Shown: piece by piece, positions 17,500 through 25,472 of the stretch
Layout of the letters: each line of letters opens with the position of its first letter
How positions within the stretch are numbered: position 1 is the stretch's first letter
Source: JANOBD01 sp031411495
GTDB lineage: Bacteria; Planctomycetota; Phycisphaerae; Tepidisphaerales; Tepidisphaeraceae
NCBI GenBank assembly: GCA_031411495.1
Contig: JANOBD010000235.1
Span: 228,247-292,246 of the forward strand
DNA length: 64,000 bases
Direction of reading: 5' to 3'
Made by a program: the position numbers and the translations under genes
Notes under the pieces: generated by a model
Database searches by the model: none
What the model saw: only the letters and a program-made list of their open reading frames with translations
Told to the model about the DNA's origin: nothing

Positions 17500-18012
17500 A
17501 TGACCATGATTCACGACATCACCTCCGCCGTCCCGCGTAACAAGCGGGCACTGCGCAAGGGTCGCGGCGACAGCAGCGGCAAAGGCAAGACTGCCGGCCG
17601 CGGTACCAAGGGTAGCGGAGCCCGCAACGGCAAGTACATCCGCCGAGGCTACGAAGGCGGCCAGACCGAGTTTTACCGACGCTTCCCGAAGCGCGGCTTT
17701 TCGAATTTCGACTTCGCCAACAACTTCAACGTTGTCAATTTGGCAGACCTCGAAGCCAAGTTTGACAGCGGCGCCACAATCGACAAGGTCGCGCTTCACG
17801 ATGCCGGGCTCGTTCCCGATCTGAAGCTGCCCGTGAAGATCCTTGGCGACGGCGAGGTCAAGAAAAAGTTCACCGTCCAGGCGGGCTGGTACACGAAGTC
17901 AGCCGCGGACAAGATCGCCAAGGCCGGCGGCTCGGTGAAGAACGAGGAGGGCGCTGATTTCGCTTTCCCGCGTCCGAAGCCGAAGGTCGTCGCGAAGCCG
18001 AAGAAGAAGTAA
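17500..18012 (+). CDS. rplO: 50S ribosomal protein L15
   Basis: L15 is a late-assembly protein of the large subunit. The 170-aa product has RNKRALRKGRGDSSGKGKTA and RRGYEGGQTEFYRRFPKRGF, matching the RNA-binding N-terminal half of the family. The C-terminus ends in a Lys/Pro tail. ATG 17500 and ATG 17506 are equally plausible starts. The frame upstream runs through the heptamer element and rpsE and is not real. Confidence 0.95.
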   Translation: MTMIHDITSAVPRNKRALRKGRGDSSGKGKTAGRGTKGSGARNGKYIRRGYEGGQTEFYRRFPKRGFSNFDFANNFNVVNLADLEAKFDSGATIDKVALHDAGLVPDLKLPVKILGDGEVKKKFTVQAGWYTKSAADKIAKAGGSVKNEEGADFAFPRPKPKVVAKPKKK

Positions 18013-18029
18013 GATCAAGGATCGAGCAC

Positions 18030-18101
18030 GTAGTCCGTAGTCAGTAGTCCGTCGTTTGCTACCCCAGGCAAGCGGACTGCCGCCTGCGGACTACTCACTA
18101 A
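18030..18101 (+). repeat. Heptamer-array element, rplO-secY junction
   Basis: GTAGTCC GTAGTCA GTAGTCC GTCG on the left; GGACTAC TCACTA on the right. The central part (AGGCAAGCGGACTGCCGCCTGC) forms its own short hairpin, AGGC with GCCT. About 30 nt separate it from the secY start. Confidence 0.8.
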
Positions 18102-18132
18102 TGGCTGCTCACATTTGGCCACGGACTCTTCT

Positions 18133-19539
18133 ATGTTCCAAACGCTGATCAATATCTTCAAAGTGCCGGAACTGCGTAACAAGATCCTGTTTACGCTTTT
18201 CCTGATCGCCATCTATCGCATCGGGTTCAGCGTCCCGCTTCCGGGCGTCGACCAGGACCAGTTCCGGAAGATCGCCGAGCAACAGACGACCGGCGAAACC
18301 ACCGCCGCCAGTCGCGTGGCCACGTATATCTCCATTTTCTCCGGCGGCAACATCAACCAGTCGACCATTTTCGGTCTGGGGTTGATGCCCTACATCTCCG
18401 CCTCCATCGTTTTCCAGCTGGCCGGAACGGTCGTTCCCTCGCTCGAAAAAATGCAGAAGGAAGGCGAAACCGGTCGACGCAAGATCCAGGAATGGACCCG
18501 CTACGCAACCGTCCTGCTCGGTCTCATCCAAGGTGGCTTCTGGCTCAAATACATCGCGGGGCAGGGGCTGATAGCGAACTACTTCGCGGGGCCGGGTGCG
18601 GGAACGTTCTGGGCCATGGGATTGATCATCCTGACAACCGGAAGCATCTTCCTGATGTGGCTCGGTGAACAGATTGACGAGTACGGCCTGGGCAACGGCG
18701 TGTCGCTGCTGATCATGGCCGGCATTCTGTCGCAGCTCCCCGGAGCGATCGCGACGGTCATTCGAACGTTCGATCCGAGCACCACCGCCAGCACCTCCGC
18801 CATCGGCACCGCGGACGTCATCTTCCTGATCGCCTCGTTTATCGCCGTCACCGGCTTTGCCATCCTGATCACGCAGGCGCAACGACGCATTCCGATCCAG
18901 CAAGCCAAGTACACCCGCGGTCAGAAGGTTTACGGCGGCCAGAAGCAGTTCCTTCCGCTTCGCCTGAATCATGGTGGCGTGATGCCCGTCATCTTCGCAC
19001 AGTCGGTCATGCTCTTCCCCGGCGTCATCATCGCCAAGCTTTCGGAGTGGACTCAGCCGGTCGGTGGATCTTCCACAGGCGGCGTACACGCGGGCCTTTC
19101 CTGGCTGAATGATCGCCTTCGTCCCGGTCAGCTCTTGTACGTGCTGCTCGAGATCGGGTTCATCTACTTCTTCGCGTACTTCTGGACGACGGTGCAGTTC
19201 CAGCCCAAGGAAATGGCCAAGCAGCTTCAGGATTACGGCAGTTTTGTCCCCGGCATTCGCCCGGGCAAGCGGACGGCCGATTATCTCGAGAGCGTGATGT
19301 ATCGCATCACGTTCGTCGGTGCCGGCTTCCTCTGCGTCATCGCGGTCCTGCCAACGGTTATCGCCAGCGCCATGAACATCCCGTACACAGTCGCCAGCTT
19401 CCTGGGCGGCACGGGTCTGCTCATCGTCATCAGCGTAGCGCTCGACATGGTGCAGCGCATCGAAGCCAACCTGATGATGCGAAACTATGGCGGCTTCCTC
19501 GGCGAAGGCGGCAAGCGAATCCGAGGCAGGAATTATTAG
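18133..19539 (+). CDS. secY: Preprotein translocase subunit SecY
   Basis: SecY is the channel of the Sec translocon in the cytoplasmic membrane. The 468-aa product has ten hydrophobic segments, starting MFQTLINIFKVPELRNKI and with GLMPYISASIVFQL (TM2), GEQIDEYGLGNGVSLLIMAG and the cytoplasmic loop RRIPIQQAKY, then RPGKRTADYLE. Start ATG 18133 is preferred over TTG 18115 by family alignment. Its location after rplO is standard. Confidence 0.96.
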   Translation: MFQTLINIFKVPELRNKILFTLFLIAIYRIGFSVPLPGVDQDQFRKIAEQQTTGETTAASRVATYISIFSGGNINQSTIFGLGLMPYISASIVFQLAGTVVPSLEKMQKEGETGRRKIQEWTRYATVLLGLIQGGFWLKYIAGQGLIANYFAGPGAGTFWAMGLIILTTGSIFLMWLGEQIDEYGLGNGVSLLIMAGILSQLPGAIATVIRTFDPSTTASTSAIGTADVIFLIASFIAVTGFAILITQAQRRIPIQQAKYTRGQKVYGGQKQFLPLRLNHGGVMPVIFAQSVMLFPGVIIAKLSEWTQPVGGSSTGGVHAGLSWLNDRLRPGQLLYVLLEIGFIYFFAYFWTTVQFQPKEMAKQLQDYGSFVPGIRPGKRTADYLESVMYRITFVGAGFLCVIAVLPTVIASAMNIPYTVASFLGGTGLLIVISVALDMVQRIEANLMMRNYGGFLGEGGKRIRGRNY

Positions 19540-19547
19540 GAAGGGCG

Positions 19548-19609
19548 GAGGGATGAAGGATGAGGGATGAAAGGCCAATTCATCCCTCGTCCCTCAGCCT
19601 TCATCCCTG
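19548..19609 (+). repeat. Heptamer-array element, secY-map junction
   Basis: GGAGGGATGA AGGATGA GGGATGA AAGG on the left; TTCATCCC TCGTCCC TCAGCCT TCATCCC TG on the right. It is of GGGATGA type, the same type as the copy inside rluD. Confidence 0.88.
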
Positions 19610-19618
19610 TCTTCCGAG

Positions 19619-20413
19619 ATGCCCATCATCCTCAAATCTCGCCGTGAGATCGAAATGATGCGCCGCACCGGCCGCATCGGCTACGGCATTCTGCAGAAGA
19701 TGGCTGCGGCGGTTGCCCCGGGAGTGACCACCTTCCATCTCAACGAAATCGCCCGCATCGGCCTGGATGAGGTCGGCGCCGTCGCCACCAGTAAGAACTA
19801 TCCGACCTACAAGGCGGGTGAAGGGTATCCGGCCGAGACGTGTATCAGCGTGAATGAGGAAGTCGTTCACGGCATCCCGAGCAACCGGGCGCTCAAGAGC
19901 GGCGACATCGTCTCGCTCGACCTCGCGCTCAAGCACGAAGGCTACTGTGCCGACATGGCGATTACCGTGCCGGTTGGAACGATTTCGCCCGCGAACCAGA
20001 AACTCCTCGAAGTCACGAGCAAGACGCTCGACCTGGCGTTGCGGCTGGTGAGACCGAACGTCCGCTGGTCGGAAATCGCCCGGCAGATGCAGCGCATGGT
20101 CGAAAGCAATGGCTTTTCCTGCGTTCGAGAGTTCGTCGGCCATGGGGTGGGCCGCTCGATGCACGAAGACCCGAAAGTGGCCAACTTCGTGACGGCCGAG
20201 CAGCTCAAGCACGATTTCAAATTGCGCCCGGGCATGACCTTCGCGGTCGAGCCGATGGTAGTGGCCGGCCGGCGCGATGTGGAAGTGCTGGAGGACAACT
20301 GGACGGTCGTCACGGAGGACCGCCGGTCTGCCTGTCACTTCGAGCACACGATCGCGGTGACGGAGAACGGTGCGGACGTACTGACGGATGGCCGGGAGCC
20401 CTGGGGATTGTGA
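19619..20413 (+). CDS. map: Methionine aminopeptidase, type I
   Basis: This dinuclear metalloenzyme removes N-terminal Met from nascent proteins. The 264-aa product has the family pattern SVNEEVVHGIPSNRALKSGD, the metal ligands Asp in SLDLALKHEGYCADMAITV, HGVGRSMHEDP, FAVEPMV and the final Glu in CHFEHTIAVT. Length is standard. It follows secY, but adk, which normally lies between, is missing. SD is not obvious. Confidence 0.95.
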   Translation: MPIILKSRREIEMMRRTGRIGYGILQKMAAAVAPGVTTFHLNEIARIGLDEVGAVATSKNYPTYKAGEGYPAETCISVNEEVVHGIPSNRALKSGDIVSLDLALKHEGYCADMAITVPVGTISPANQKLLEVTSKTLDLALRLVRPNVRWSEIARQMQRMVESNGFSCVREFVGHGVGRSMHEDPKVANFVTAEQLKHDFKLRPGMTFAVEPMVVAGRRDVEVLEDNWTVVTEDRRSACHFEHTIAVTENGADVLTDGREPWGL

Positions 20414-20468
20414 GTTCAGGGCGAAAAATGTCCGAAAGACGCATCCGGGCGCGAAATGTCAAGCAAAC

Positions 20469-20533
20469 AACTCAAGGTTCTTGAGTTATGGGCAGAGTTC
20501 GGCTAATGTCTTCGATTCCCCGTATTTTCGGGG
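20469..20533 (+). promoter_or_regulatory. Hairpins and possible promoter before rpmJ
   Basis: AACTCAAG (20469-20476) and CTTGAGTT (20480-20487) form a perfect 8-bp stem with a 3-nt loop. TTGAGT at 20481-20486 and TAATGT at 20504-20509 are 17 bp apart and could be a weak promoter for rpmJ-rpsM-rpsK-rpoA. CCCCG (20518-20522) and CGGGG (20529-20533) form another short stem. infA would normally lie here and is absent. Confidence 0.4.
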
Positions 20534-20552
20534 CGATTATCACAGGTGAGCC

Positions 20553-20666
20553 ATGAAGGTAAGATCAAGCGTGAAGCGGATTTGTGAAAACTGCAAGATT
20601 GTGCGGCGCGAGGGCGTGCTGCGCGTGATCTGCACCAATCCCAAGCACAAACAGAAACAAGGGTAA
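20553..20666 (+). CDS. rpmJ: 50S ribosomal protein L36 (zinc type)
   Basis: A 37-aa product translated as MKVRSSVKRICENCKIVRRE and so on, ending NPKHKQKQG. The zinc ligands C11, C14, C27 and H32 are all present. It is of normal length. The upstream sequence cacaggtgagcc contains AGGTGAG as a good SD. It lies between map and rpsM, as in many bacteria, but without infA. Confidence 0.95.
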   Translation: MKVRSSVKRICENCKIVRREGVLRVICTNPKHKQKQG

Positions 20667-20668
20667 GT

Positions 20669-20751
20669 AGTGGAGAGTTGTCAGTGGTGAGTGGAGAGTC
20701 GCGAATGCGACTTTTTTCAACTCTCACTCTCGACTCTCAACTCTCAACTGA
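20669..20751 (+). repeat. Heptamer-array element, rpmJ-rpsM junction
   Basis: AGTGGAG AGTTGTC AGTGGTG AGTGGAG AGTCGCGAATGCGACT in the middle, then CAACTCT CACTCTC GACTCTC AACTCTC AACTGAGG. The loop carries its own stem, AGTCGC with GCGACT, followed by TTTTTT. GTGGAGA type. AACTGAGG supplies a GAGG SD for rpsM. Confidence 0.88.
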
Positions 20752-20759
20752 GGCGACAA

Positions 20760-21146
20760 ATGCCCCGTATCAGCGGTATCGATATTCCCCCGAAGAAGAA
20801 GATCAAGATCAGCCTGCGCTACATCTATGGCATTGGCCCGACCAACGCCATGGACATCCTCAAGGAAGCCGGCATCGATCCGGAGAAGCGCGCCGATGTG
20901 CTGACCGAAGAGGAGATCGCCGGCATCGTCGCGATCATCGATCGCGGCATCCTGGTCGAAGGCGCGCTGCGCCGGAAGACCAGCCAGGACGTCACGCGTC
21001 TTCGCGAAATCGGCAGCTACCGCGGCATGCGTCATCGCCGCAGCCTGCCCGTCCGCGGCCAGCGCACCCGTTCAAACGCACGCAGCCGCAAGGGCCCGCG
21101 TAAGACGGTCGCCGGCAAGAAGGGCGTGAAGGAACTCGGTAAGTAA
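20760..21146 (+). CDS. rpsM: 30S ribosomal protein S13
   Basis: S13 contacts the P-site tRNA and bridges the subunits. Start ATG 20760 (MPRISGIDIPPKKKIKISLR) gives 128 aa. YIYGIGPTNAMDILKEAGID, SYRGMRHRRSLPVRGQRTR and NARSRKGPRKTVAGKK are family signatures. The reading frame upstream passes through the heptamer element. GAGG at the end of that element is a plausible SD. Confidence 0.97.
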   Translation: MPRISGIDIPPKKKIKISLRYIYGIGPTNAMDILKEAGIDPEKRADVLTEEEIAGIVAIIDRGILVEGALRRKTSQDVTRLREIGSYRGMRHRRSLPVRGQRTRSNARSRKGPRKTVAGKKGVKELGK

Positions 21147-21150
21147 TAAG

Positions 21151-21217
21151 AGTTGCTCGTGGTTAGTGACTGGTGGCTAGGAATGACCAGTCACTCGCCA
21201 CTCGTCACGAGCAGCTC
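21151..21217 (+). repeat. Heptamer-array element, rpsM-rpsK junction
   Basis: GTTGCTC GTGGTTA GTGACTG GTGGCTA on the left; CCAGTCA CTCGCCA CTCGTCA CGAGCAG CTC on the right. GTGGCTA type. The outer GAGTTGCTCGTG pairs imperfectly with CACGAGCAGCTC. Confidence 0.83.
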
Positions 21218-21288
21218 CTCAAGGTTACGGCCCGTCGCCCGGCAATCATGTTCAGGCGTTCGGACCGGCTAGATCCAAAAGGAAGACA

Positions 21289-21705
21289 ATGGCAGAATCA
21301 ACACAGAACAAGGCGACGACCGGCGCGAAAGCCGCTGGCAAGAAGAAAGTCCGCAAAGGCGTGACGCGAGGGATCGCGTTCATCAGCTCGACGTTCAACA
21401 ACACGATCGTGACCATCACCGATCTGGACGGCGCGACGCTGTCCTGGGCGTCGGCGGGCACGATGGGGTTCAAGGGCGCGCGCAAGAGCACGCCGTTCGC
21501 CGCGGGCCGTGCCGCCGAAAAGGCGGCGACCGAAGCCAAGAAGCATGGAATGCTCGAACTTGAAGTTCGCGTGAAGGGCCCCGGGGCCGGCCGCGAACAA
21601 GCGATCCTCAATTTGCAGCACGCGGGACTTAAGGTCACCGGCATCGAAGACACAACCCCGCTTCCGCACAACGGCTGCCGACCGCCGAAGAAGCGACGTG
21701 TGTGA
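21289..21705 (+). CDS. rpsK: 30S ribosomal protein S11
   Basis: S11 forms the platform near the E-site mRNA. The 138-aa product has GIAFISSTFNNTIVTITDLD, GAGREQAILNLQHAGLKVTG and ends NGCRPPKKRRV as expected. Upstream ccaaaaggaagaca contains AAGGAAG as a good SD. rpoA, not rpsD, comes next. Confidence 0.97.
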   Translation: MAESTQNKATTGAKAAGKKKVRKGVTRGIAFISSTFNNTIVTITDLDGATLSWASAGTMGFKGARKSTPFAAGRAAEKAATEAKKHGMLELEVRVKGPGAGREQAILNLQHAGLKVTGIEDTTPLPHNGCRPPKKRRV

Positions 21706-21708
21706 TGC

Positions 21709-21797
21709 AGTGGAGAGTGGGCAGTGGAGAGTGGAAAGTTCAATCGATCCATGTTCTCGCTTACAACTCTCGACTCTCGACTAACAACTGAAAACTG
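21709..21797 (+). repeat. Heptamer-array element, rpsK-rpoA junction
   Basis: AGTGGAG AGTGGGC AGTGGAG AGTGGAA AGTTC on the left; ACAACTC TCGACTC TCGACTA ACAACTG AAAACTG on the right. GTGGAGA type. About 95 nt separate it from rpoA, including a GCCTC/GAGGC stem. Confidence 0.85.
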
Positions 21798-21892
21798 ATT
21801 CGCCTCATCCCGACGAGGCTGGCGTACAGATGGTCCTCAATGTCGAGGACGGGAACTGCCGGCAATTCGAGATCCGAGGCAAGGAGTAAAAT

Positions 21893-22966
21893 ATGCGAGT
21901 GAAATGGCGTGGACTTGAGCTCCCGTCGCGCGTGATTCGCGACGACCGGGTCTCCAACGAAACTTATGGACGATTTTCCGCTGAACCGTTCGAACGCGGC
22001 TTCGGCACCACCGTCGGCAACAGCCTGCGACGCATCCTGCTCTCGAGCCTGGAAGGCGCTGCGGTTACCAACGTCCGTATCAAGGGCGCGACACACGAGT
22101 TCAGCTCCCTCACCGGCGTGATGGAAGATGTCACCGACATCATCCTCAACATCAAGAGCATGATCGTCCGCCTTGAAGACGATGAACCGCGCCAGATGGT
22201 CATCCGCGCCAACAAGGCCGGCGTTGTCACTGCGGGTTCGATCGAGGCCCACCCCTCGATCACTGTCGTCAACAAGAACCAGGTGATCGCGACGCTCACC
22301 GAAGACGTCGAGTTCGAGATCCTCTTCACGGTTCAGAAGGGCCGTGGCTACCGCACCGCGCTGGAAAACACGCCCAAGGGTGATGAGGTCGAAGCCGGCA
22401 TGATCCATGTCGACAGCGTCTTCTCGCCGGTTACGCGCGTCCGCTATTCGACCGAAGACGCACGCGTCGGCCAGAAGACCGATTACGATCGCCTGGTACT
22501 CGAAATCTGGACCAACGGCACCGTCTCTCCCGAGAACGCGCTGGTCGAGGCCGCCAAGATCCTCCGCAAGCACCTCAATCCGTTTGTCCAGTACTTTGAG
22601 ATGGGCACCGATCTCGCCAGCGACGAAGCCGTTTCGACGCTCCGCGAAGCTGCCAAGCCCACCATGGATCCGGAGATCGAGCAGAAGCTGAACATGACCG
22701 TTCAGGAGCTGGACCTTTCGGTCCGTGCCAACAATTGTCTGGAATCGGCACGCATCCAGACGGTCCGCGATCTGGTTCTCAAGAGCGACAGCGAACTGTT
22801 GAAGGTTCGCAGCTTCGGCAAGACGTCGCTGCGTGAAGTGAAGCGTCGTCTGCAGGATCTGGGGCTTCGCCTGGGAATGACCGAGGATGAGCTCACCAGC
22901 ATCTCGCGTTCGCCGGTGGCCAGCAGTTCCGACGGACTGAGCGACGAGTCGGCAGAAAACAACTGA
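21893..22966 (+). CDS. rpoA: DNA-directed RNA polymerase subunit alpha
   Basis: The alpha subunit starts RNA polymerase assembly and contacts activators and UP elements. The N-terminal domain is marked by ERGFGTTVGNSLRRILLSSL and the C-terminal domain by ARIQTVRDLVLKSDSELLKV and GKTSLREVKRRLQDLGLRLG. Length is 357 aa, slightly above the usual 310-340. AAGGAG sits 7 nt before ATG 21893, one of the few strong SDs in the cluster. rpsD, the usual neighbour, is absent. Confidence 0.97.
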   Translation: MRVKWRGLELPSRVIRDDRVSNETYGRFSAEPFERGFGTTVGNSLRRILLSSLEGAAVTNVRIKGATHEFSSLTGVMEDVTDIILNIKSMIVRLEDDEPRQMVIRANKAGVVTAGSIEAHPSITVVNKNQVIATLTEDVEFEILFTVQKGRGYRTALENTPKGDEVEAGMIHVDSVFSPVTRVRYSTEDARVGQKTDYDRLVLEIWTNGTVSPENALVEAAKILRKHLNPFVQYFEMGTDLASDEAVSTLREAAKPTMDPEIEQKLNMTVQELDLSVRANNCLESARIQTVRDLVLKSDSELLKVRSFGKTSLREVKRRLQDLGLRLGMTEDELTSISRSPVASSSDGLSDESAENN

Positions 22967-22998
22967 GTATTTCAAAAGTCAGAGAAGACAGGTGACCC

Positions 22999-23559
22999 AT
23001 GAGACATCGTTTGCGAGGCCGACAGCTCAGCCGTGATTCCGAACACCGCAAGGCGCTTCGCCGTAACCTGGCGCAGAGCCTGTTCGAGCATGGCAAGATC
23101 AAGACGACGCTTCCCAAGGCCAAGGAAGTTCAAAGCTTCATTGAGAAGCTCATCACTGCCGCCCGCAAGGGCGTGAGCGCGCAAGGCGAAGACGCGAAGG
23201 TCGTCAAGCTGAACGCACGGCGCAAGGTCGTGTCGATGATGAACGATCGCCGACTCGTCGATGAGAACCAGGACTTCGTCGAGAAGGGCAAGGGCTCGCG
23301 CAGCGTCGTCGAGAAGCTCTTCGACGAAGTTGCGCCCAAGTTCGTCAACACGAACGGCGGCTACACCCGCATCATCAAGCTCGCCAAGCATCGCATTGGC
23401 GATGGCGGCATGCTGGTTCAGCTGGAACTGGTCGGCACGAGCGAGGCCCCCAAGGGTACGGCCCGCAAGCCTTCCGGCCTTCGCCGCAAACGCGCCGCCC
23501 GCAAGGCCGAGTTCGCGACGAAAATCCTCAAGAAGCACAAGACCGAAGCCGCCGCGTAA
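22999..23559 (+). CDS. rplQ: 50S ribosomal protein L17
   Basis: L17 lies at the base of the large subunit near the tunnel exit. MRHRLRGRQLSRDSEHRKAL and RRNLAQSLFEHGKIKTTLPK are diagnostic. At 186 aa it is much longer than the common ~120 aa, with an internal insertion and a basic Ala/Lys-rich tail from about residue 150. It follows rpoA after 32 nt and ends the cluster. Confidence 0.96.
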   Translation: MRHRLRGRQLSRDSEHRKALRRNLAQSLFEHGKIKTTLPKAKEVQSFIEKLITAARKGVSAQGEDAKVVKLNARRKVVSMMNDRRLVDENQDFVEKGKGSRSVVEKLFDEVAPKFVNTNGGYTRIIKLAKHRIGDGGMLVQLELVGTSEAPKGTARKPSGLRRKRAARKAEFATKILKKHKTEAAA

Positions 23560-23589
23560 CAGCGAGATTCGGGTGAATGAAGATTCGTC

Positions 23590-23623
23590 AAAGGTCCGCG
23601 CTGTTGCGCGGACCTTTGCCGTT
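23590..23623 (+). terminator. Terminator of the ribosomal supercluster
   Basis: A perfect 12-bp stem AAAGGTCCGCGC / GCGCGGACCTTT with TGTT loop, followed by GCCGTTT. It lies 30 nt after rplQ. The A-run on the left side could also let it work on the opposite strand. Confidence 0.85.
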
Positions 23624-23904
23624 TGCTGACGGAAGTTGTCACTCCGCCGCCCGTGCGATATCCGCCATCGGAGTGACGCAGGTCCGATTCTTCGATTGAG
23701 GCCGGGGCGAGCAACCTGGCGAAAACCGGGATCGGCCGCGGGACCGGTGCGTTTCAGACTTCATTACGGCCTCGGATGCCATCCTTTTCCGACAGGCGCC
23801 AGCGCAGAGAATGGACAGTAGGCTGCCGATCGTTATCCTCCCACCTGACGGCGCGGAGTCGCCGACTTTGAACCATCGCCTGGGAGACGGGATAGGAGGT
23901 CCCG

Positions 23905-25437
23905 ATGCGACTGGACCAATTGCTGCGTGAGGCCGGAATTGGCTATCGCAGCGAAGCAACCCCCGAACTTCAAATCTCCGACATCTGCGACGATTCGCGC
24001 CGGGCGCGAAGCGGCTCTCTCTTCGTCGCCCGGCGGGGAAGTAAGTCCGACGGCTCGACATTCGTGGCCGATGCCGTCGCGCGCGGCGCGGTCGCCGTCG
24101 TTTCACAAGATCCGATCCAAGCCGACATCGGCGTGCCGCGTATTGTCGTTTCCGATATCGCCTCCGCCACGGCCAAGCTCGCCCACGCCTTCCACGGGTG
24201 GCCGGCGCGTTCGCTGAAGGTCGTGGGCATCACCGGTACCAACGGCAAGACCACCACCGCCTATCTCCTGCGTCATCTGCTCAATACCTCCGGCATCAAA
24301 TGCGGATTGATCGGCACCGTAGAGACCGACGACGGGACGACCTCCATCGAGTCCGATATGACGACGCCTGGCGCAATCGAACTTGCCTGGCTGCTCGCGC
24401 GCATGCGCGACAACGGCTGCAAGGCCGTCGCGATGGAAAGCTCCAGCCACGCGCTCGACCAACAGCGCGATGCCGAGATCCGTTACGCCGCCGCGGGTTT
24501 CACGAACCTTACTGGCGATCATCTCGATTACCACAAGACGATGGAGAGCTACGCGGACGCGAAGGCCAGGCTCTTTACCGCGCTCGATCCGAATTCGGTC
24601 GGCGTCGTGAACGGCGACGATGTCTGGTCGCCGCGGGTGTTTGCGAAAAGCCGGGCGCGTATCGTCAACTACACCATCGAAGGCGCCAGCCAGGCGAGCG
24701 CACTGGGCATGTACCGTGCGACCGACATCCTGATCGATGCGAGCGGCACGCGATTCAAGATTCGCAGTCGCGACGGCATCGCGGATGTCAACATGCGCCT
24801 TGTCGGACGTCACAACATCCAGAACGCAATGACAGCCGCCACCATCGCGGTCGAGGCGTTCGGGCTTTCGTTGCACACTGTTGCCGATGCATTGGGTGAC
24901 GCGCAAGGCGCCCCGGGGCGGCTTCAGAGCGTCAGCAACGCGCGCAAACCGCGACTTTCAATCCTCGTCGACTACGCGCATACGGACGATGCGCTGGAGA
25001 ATGTTCTCAAGGCGTTGAGGCCCCTGACCCGTGGAAAGCTACGGGTAGTGTTCGGCTGTGGTGGCGACCGTGACCGCACAAAGCGGCCGCGCATGGCAAT
25101 GGTCGCAAAGCGTCTTGGAGACGCGGTTTACGTCACGAGTGATAACCCGCGCTCCGAAGATCCAAATAACATCATCAGCGACATTCTTTCAGGTCTGCCG
25201 GCCGATGAACGTGAGACCGTCGTTGTCGAACCCGATCGCCGTGCCGCGATCTATCGGGCCATCAGCGACGCCGATGATCAGGATGTCGTGCTGATCGCCG
25301 GGAAAGGGCATGAGAAGTACCAGATCGTTGGCGGCAGCCGACTGCACTTCGACGACGTCGAAGAAGCGCAGCAGGCCGATCCGGATGTGGCGGGTCGCGA
25401 ACGACTCGCCCACGCGAATGAGTCGCGGACGAGATGA
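23905..25437 (+). CDS. murE: UDP-MurNAc-tripeptide synthetase (meso-DAP adding)
   Basis: MurE adds the third residue to the peptidoglycan stem peptide in the cytoplasm. The ATP site GTNGKTT is at residues 111-117, the likely carbamylated Lys at 220 (YADAKARLF), and DNPR at 413-416 points to meso-diaminopimelate. Length 510 aa is normal. GGAGGT 6 nt before ATG 23905 is the strongest SD in the window. The 280 bp between the rplQ terminator and murE hold no gene and probably a promoter. The stop overlaps a possible murF start (ATGA). Confidence 0.96.
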   Translation: MRLDQLLREAGIGYRSEATPELQISDICDDSRRARSGSLFVARRGSKSDGSTFVADAVARGAVAVVSQDPIQADIGVPRIVVSDIASATAKLAHAFHGWPARSLKVVGITGTNGKTTTAYLLRHLLNTSGIKCGLIGTVETDDGTTSIESDMTTPGAIELAWLLARMRDNGCKAVAMESSSHALDQQRDAEIRYAAAGFTNLTGDHLDYHKTMESYADAKARLFTALDPNSVGVVNGDDVWSPRVFAKSRARIVNYTIEGASQASALGMYRATDILIDASGTRFKIRSRDGIADVNMRLVGRHNIQNAMTAATIAVEAFGLSLHTVADALGDAQGAPGRLQSVSNARKPRLSILVDYAHTDDALENVLKALRPLTRGKLRVVFGCGGDRDRTKRPRMAMVAKRLGDAVYVTSDNPRSEDPNNIISDILSGLPADERETVVVEPDRRAAIYRAISDADDQDVVLIAGKGHEKYQIVGGSRLHFDDVEEAQQADPDVAGRERLAHANESRTR

Positions 25438-25472
25438 CGGTTCGAAAAACCTGCACGTCCAAAGAAGTCACT

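Noticed and set aside
9114..21797. CRISPR array
   Set aside because: Units are 7 nt, degenerate and paired in inverted arms; there are no constant repeats with unique spacers and no cas genes.
23618..23904. Small gene between rplQ and murE
   Set aside because: Short frames here lack an SD and family features; the gap is better explained by a terminator and promoter.
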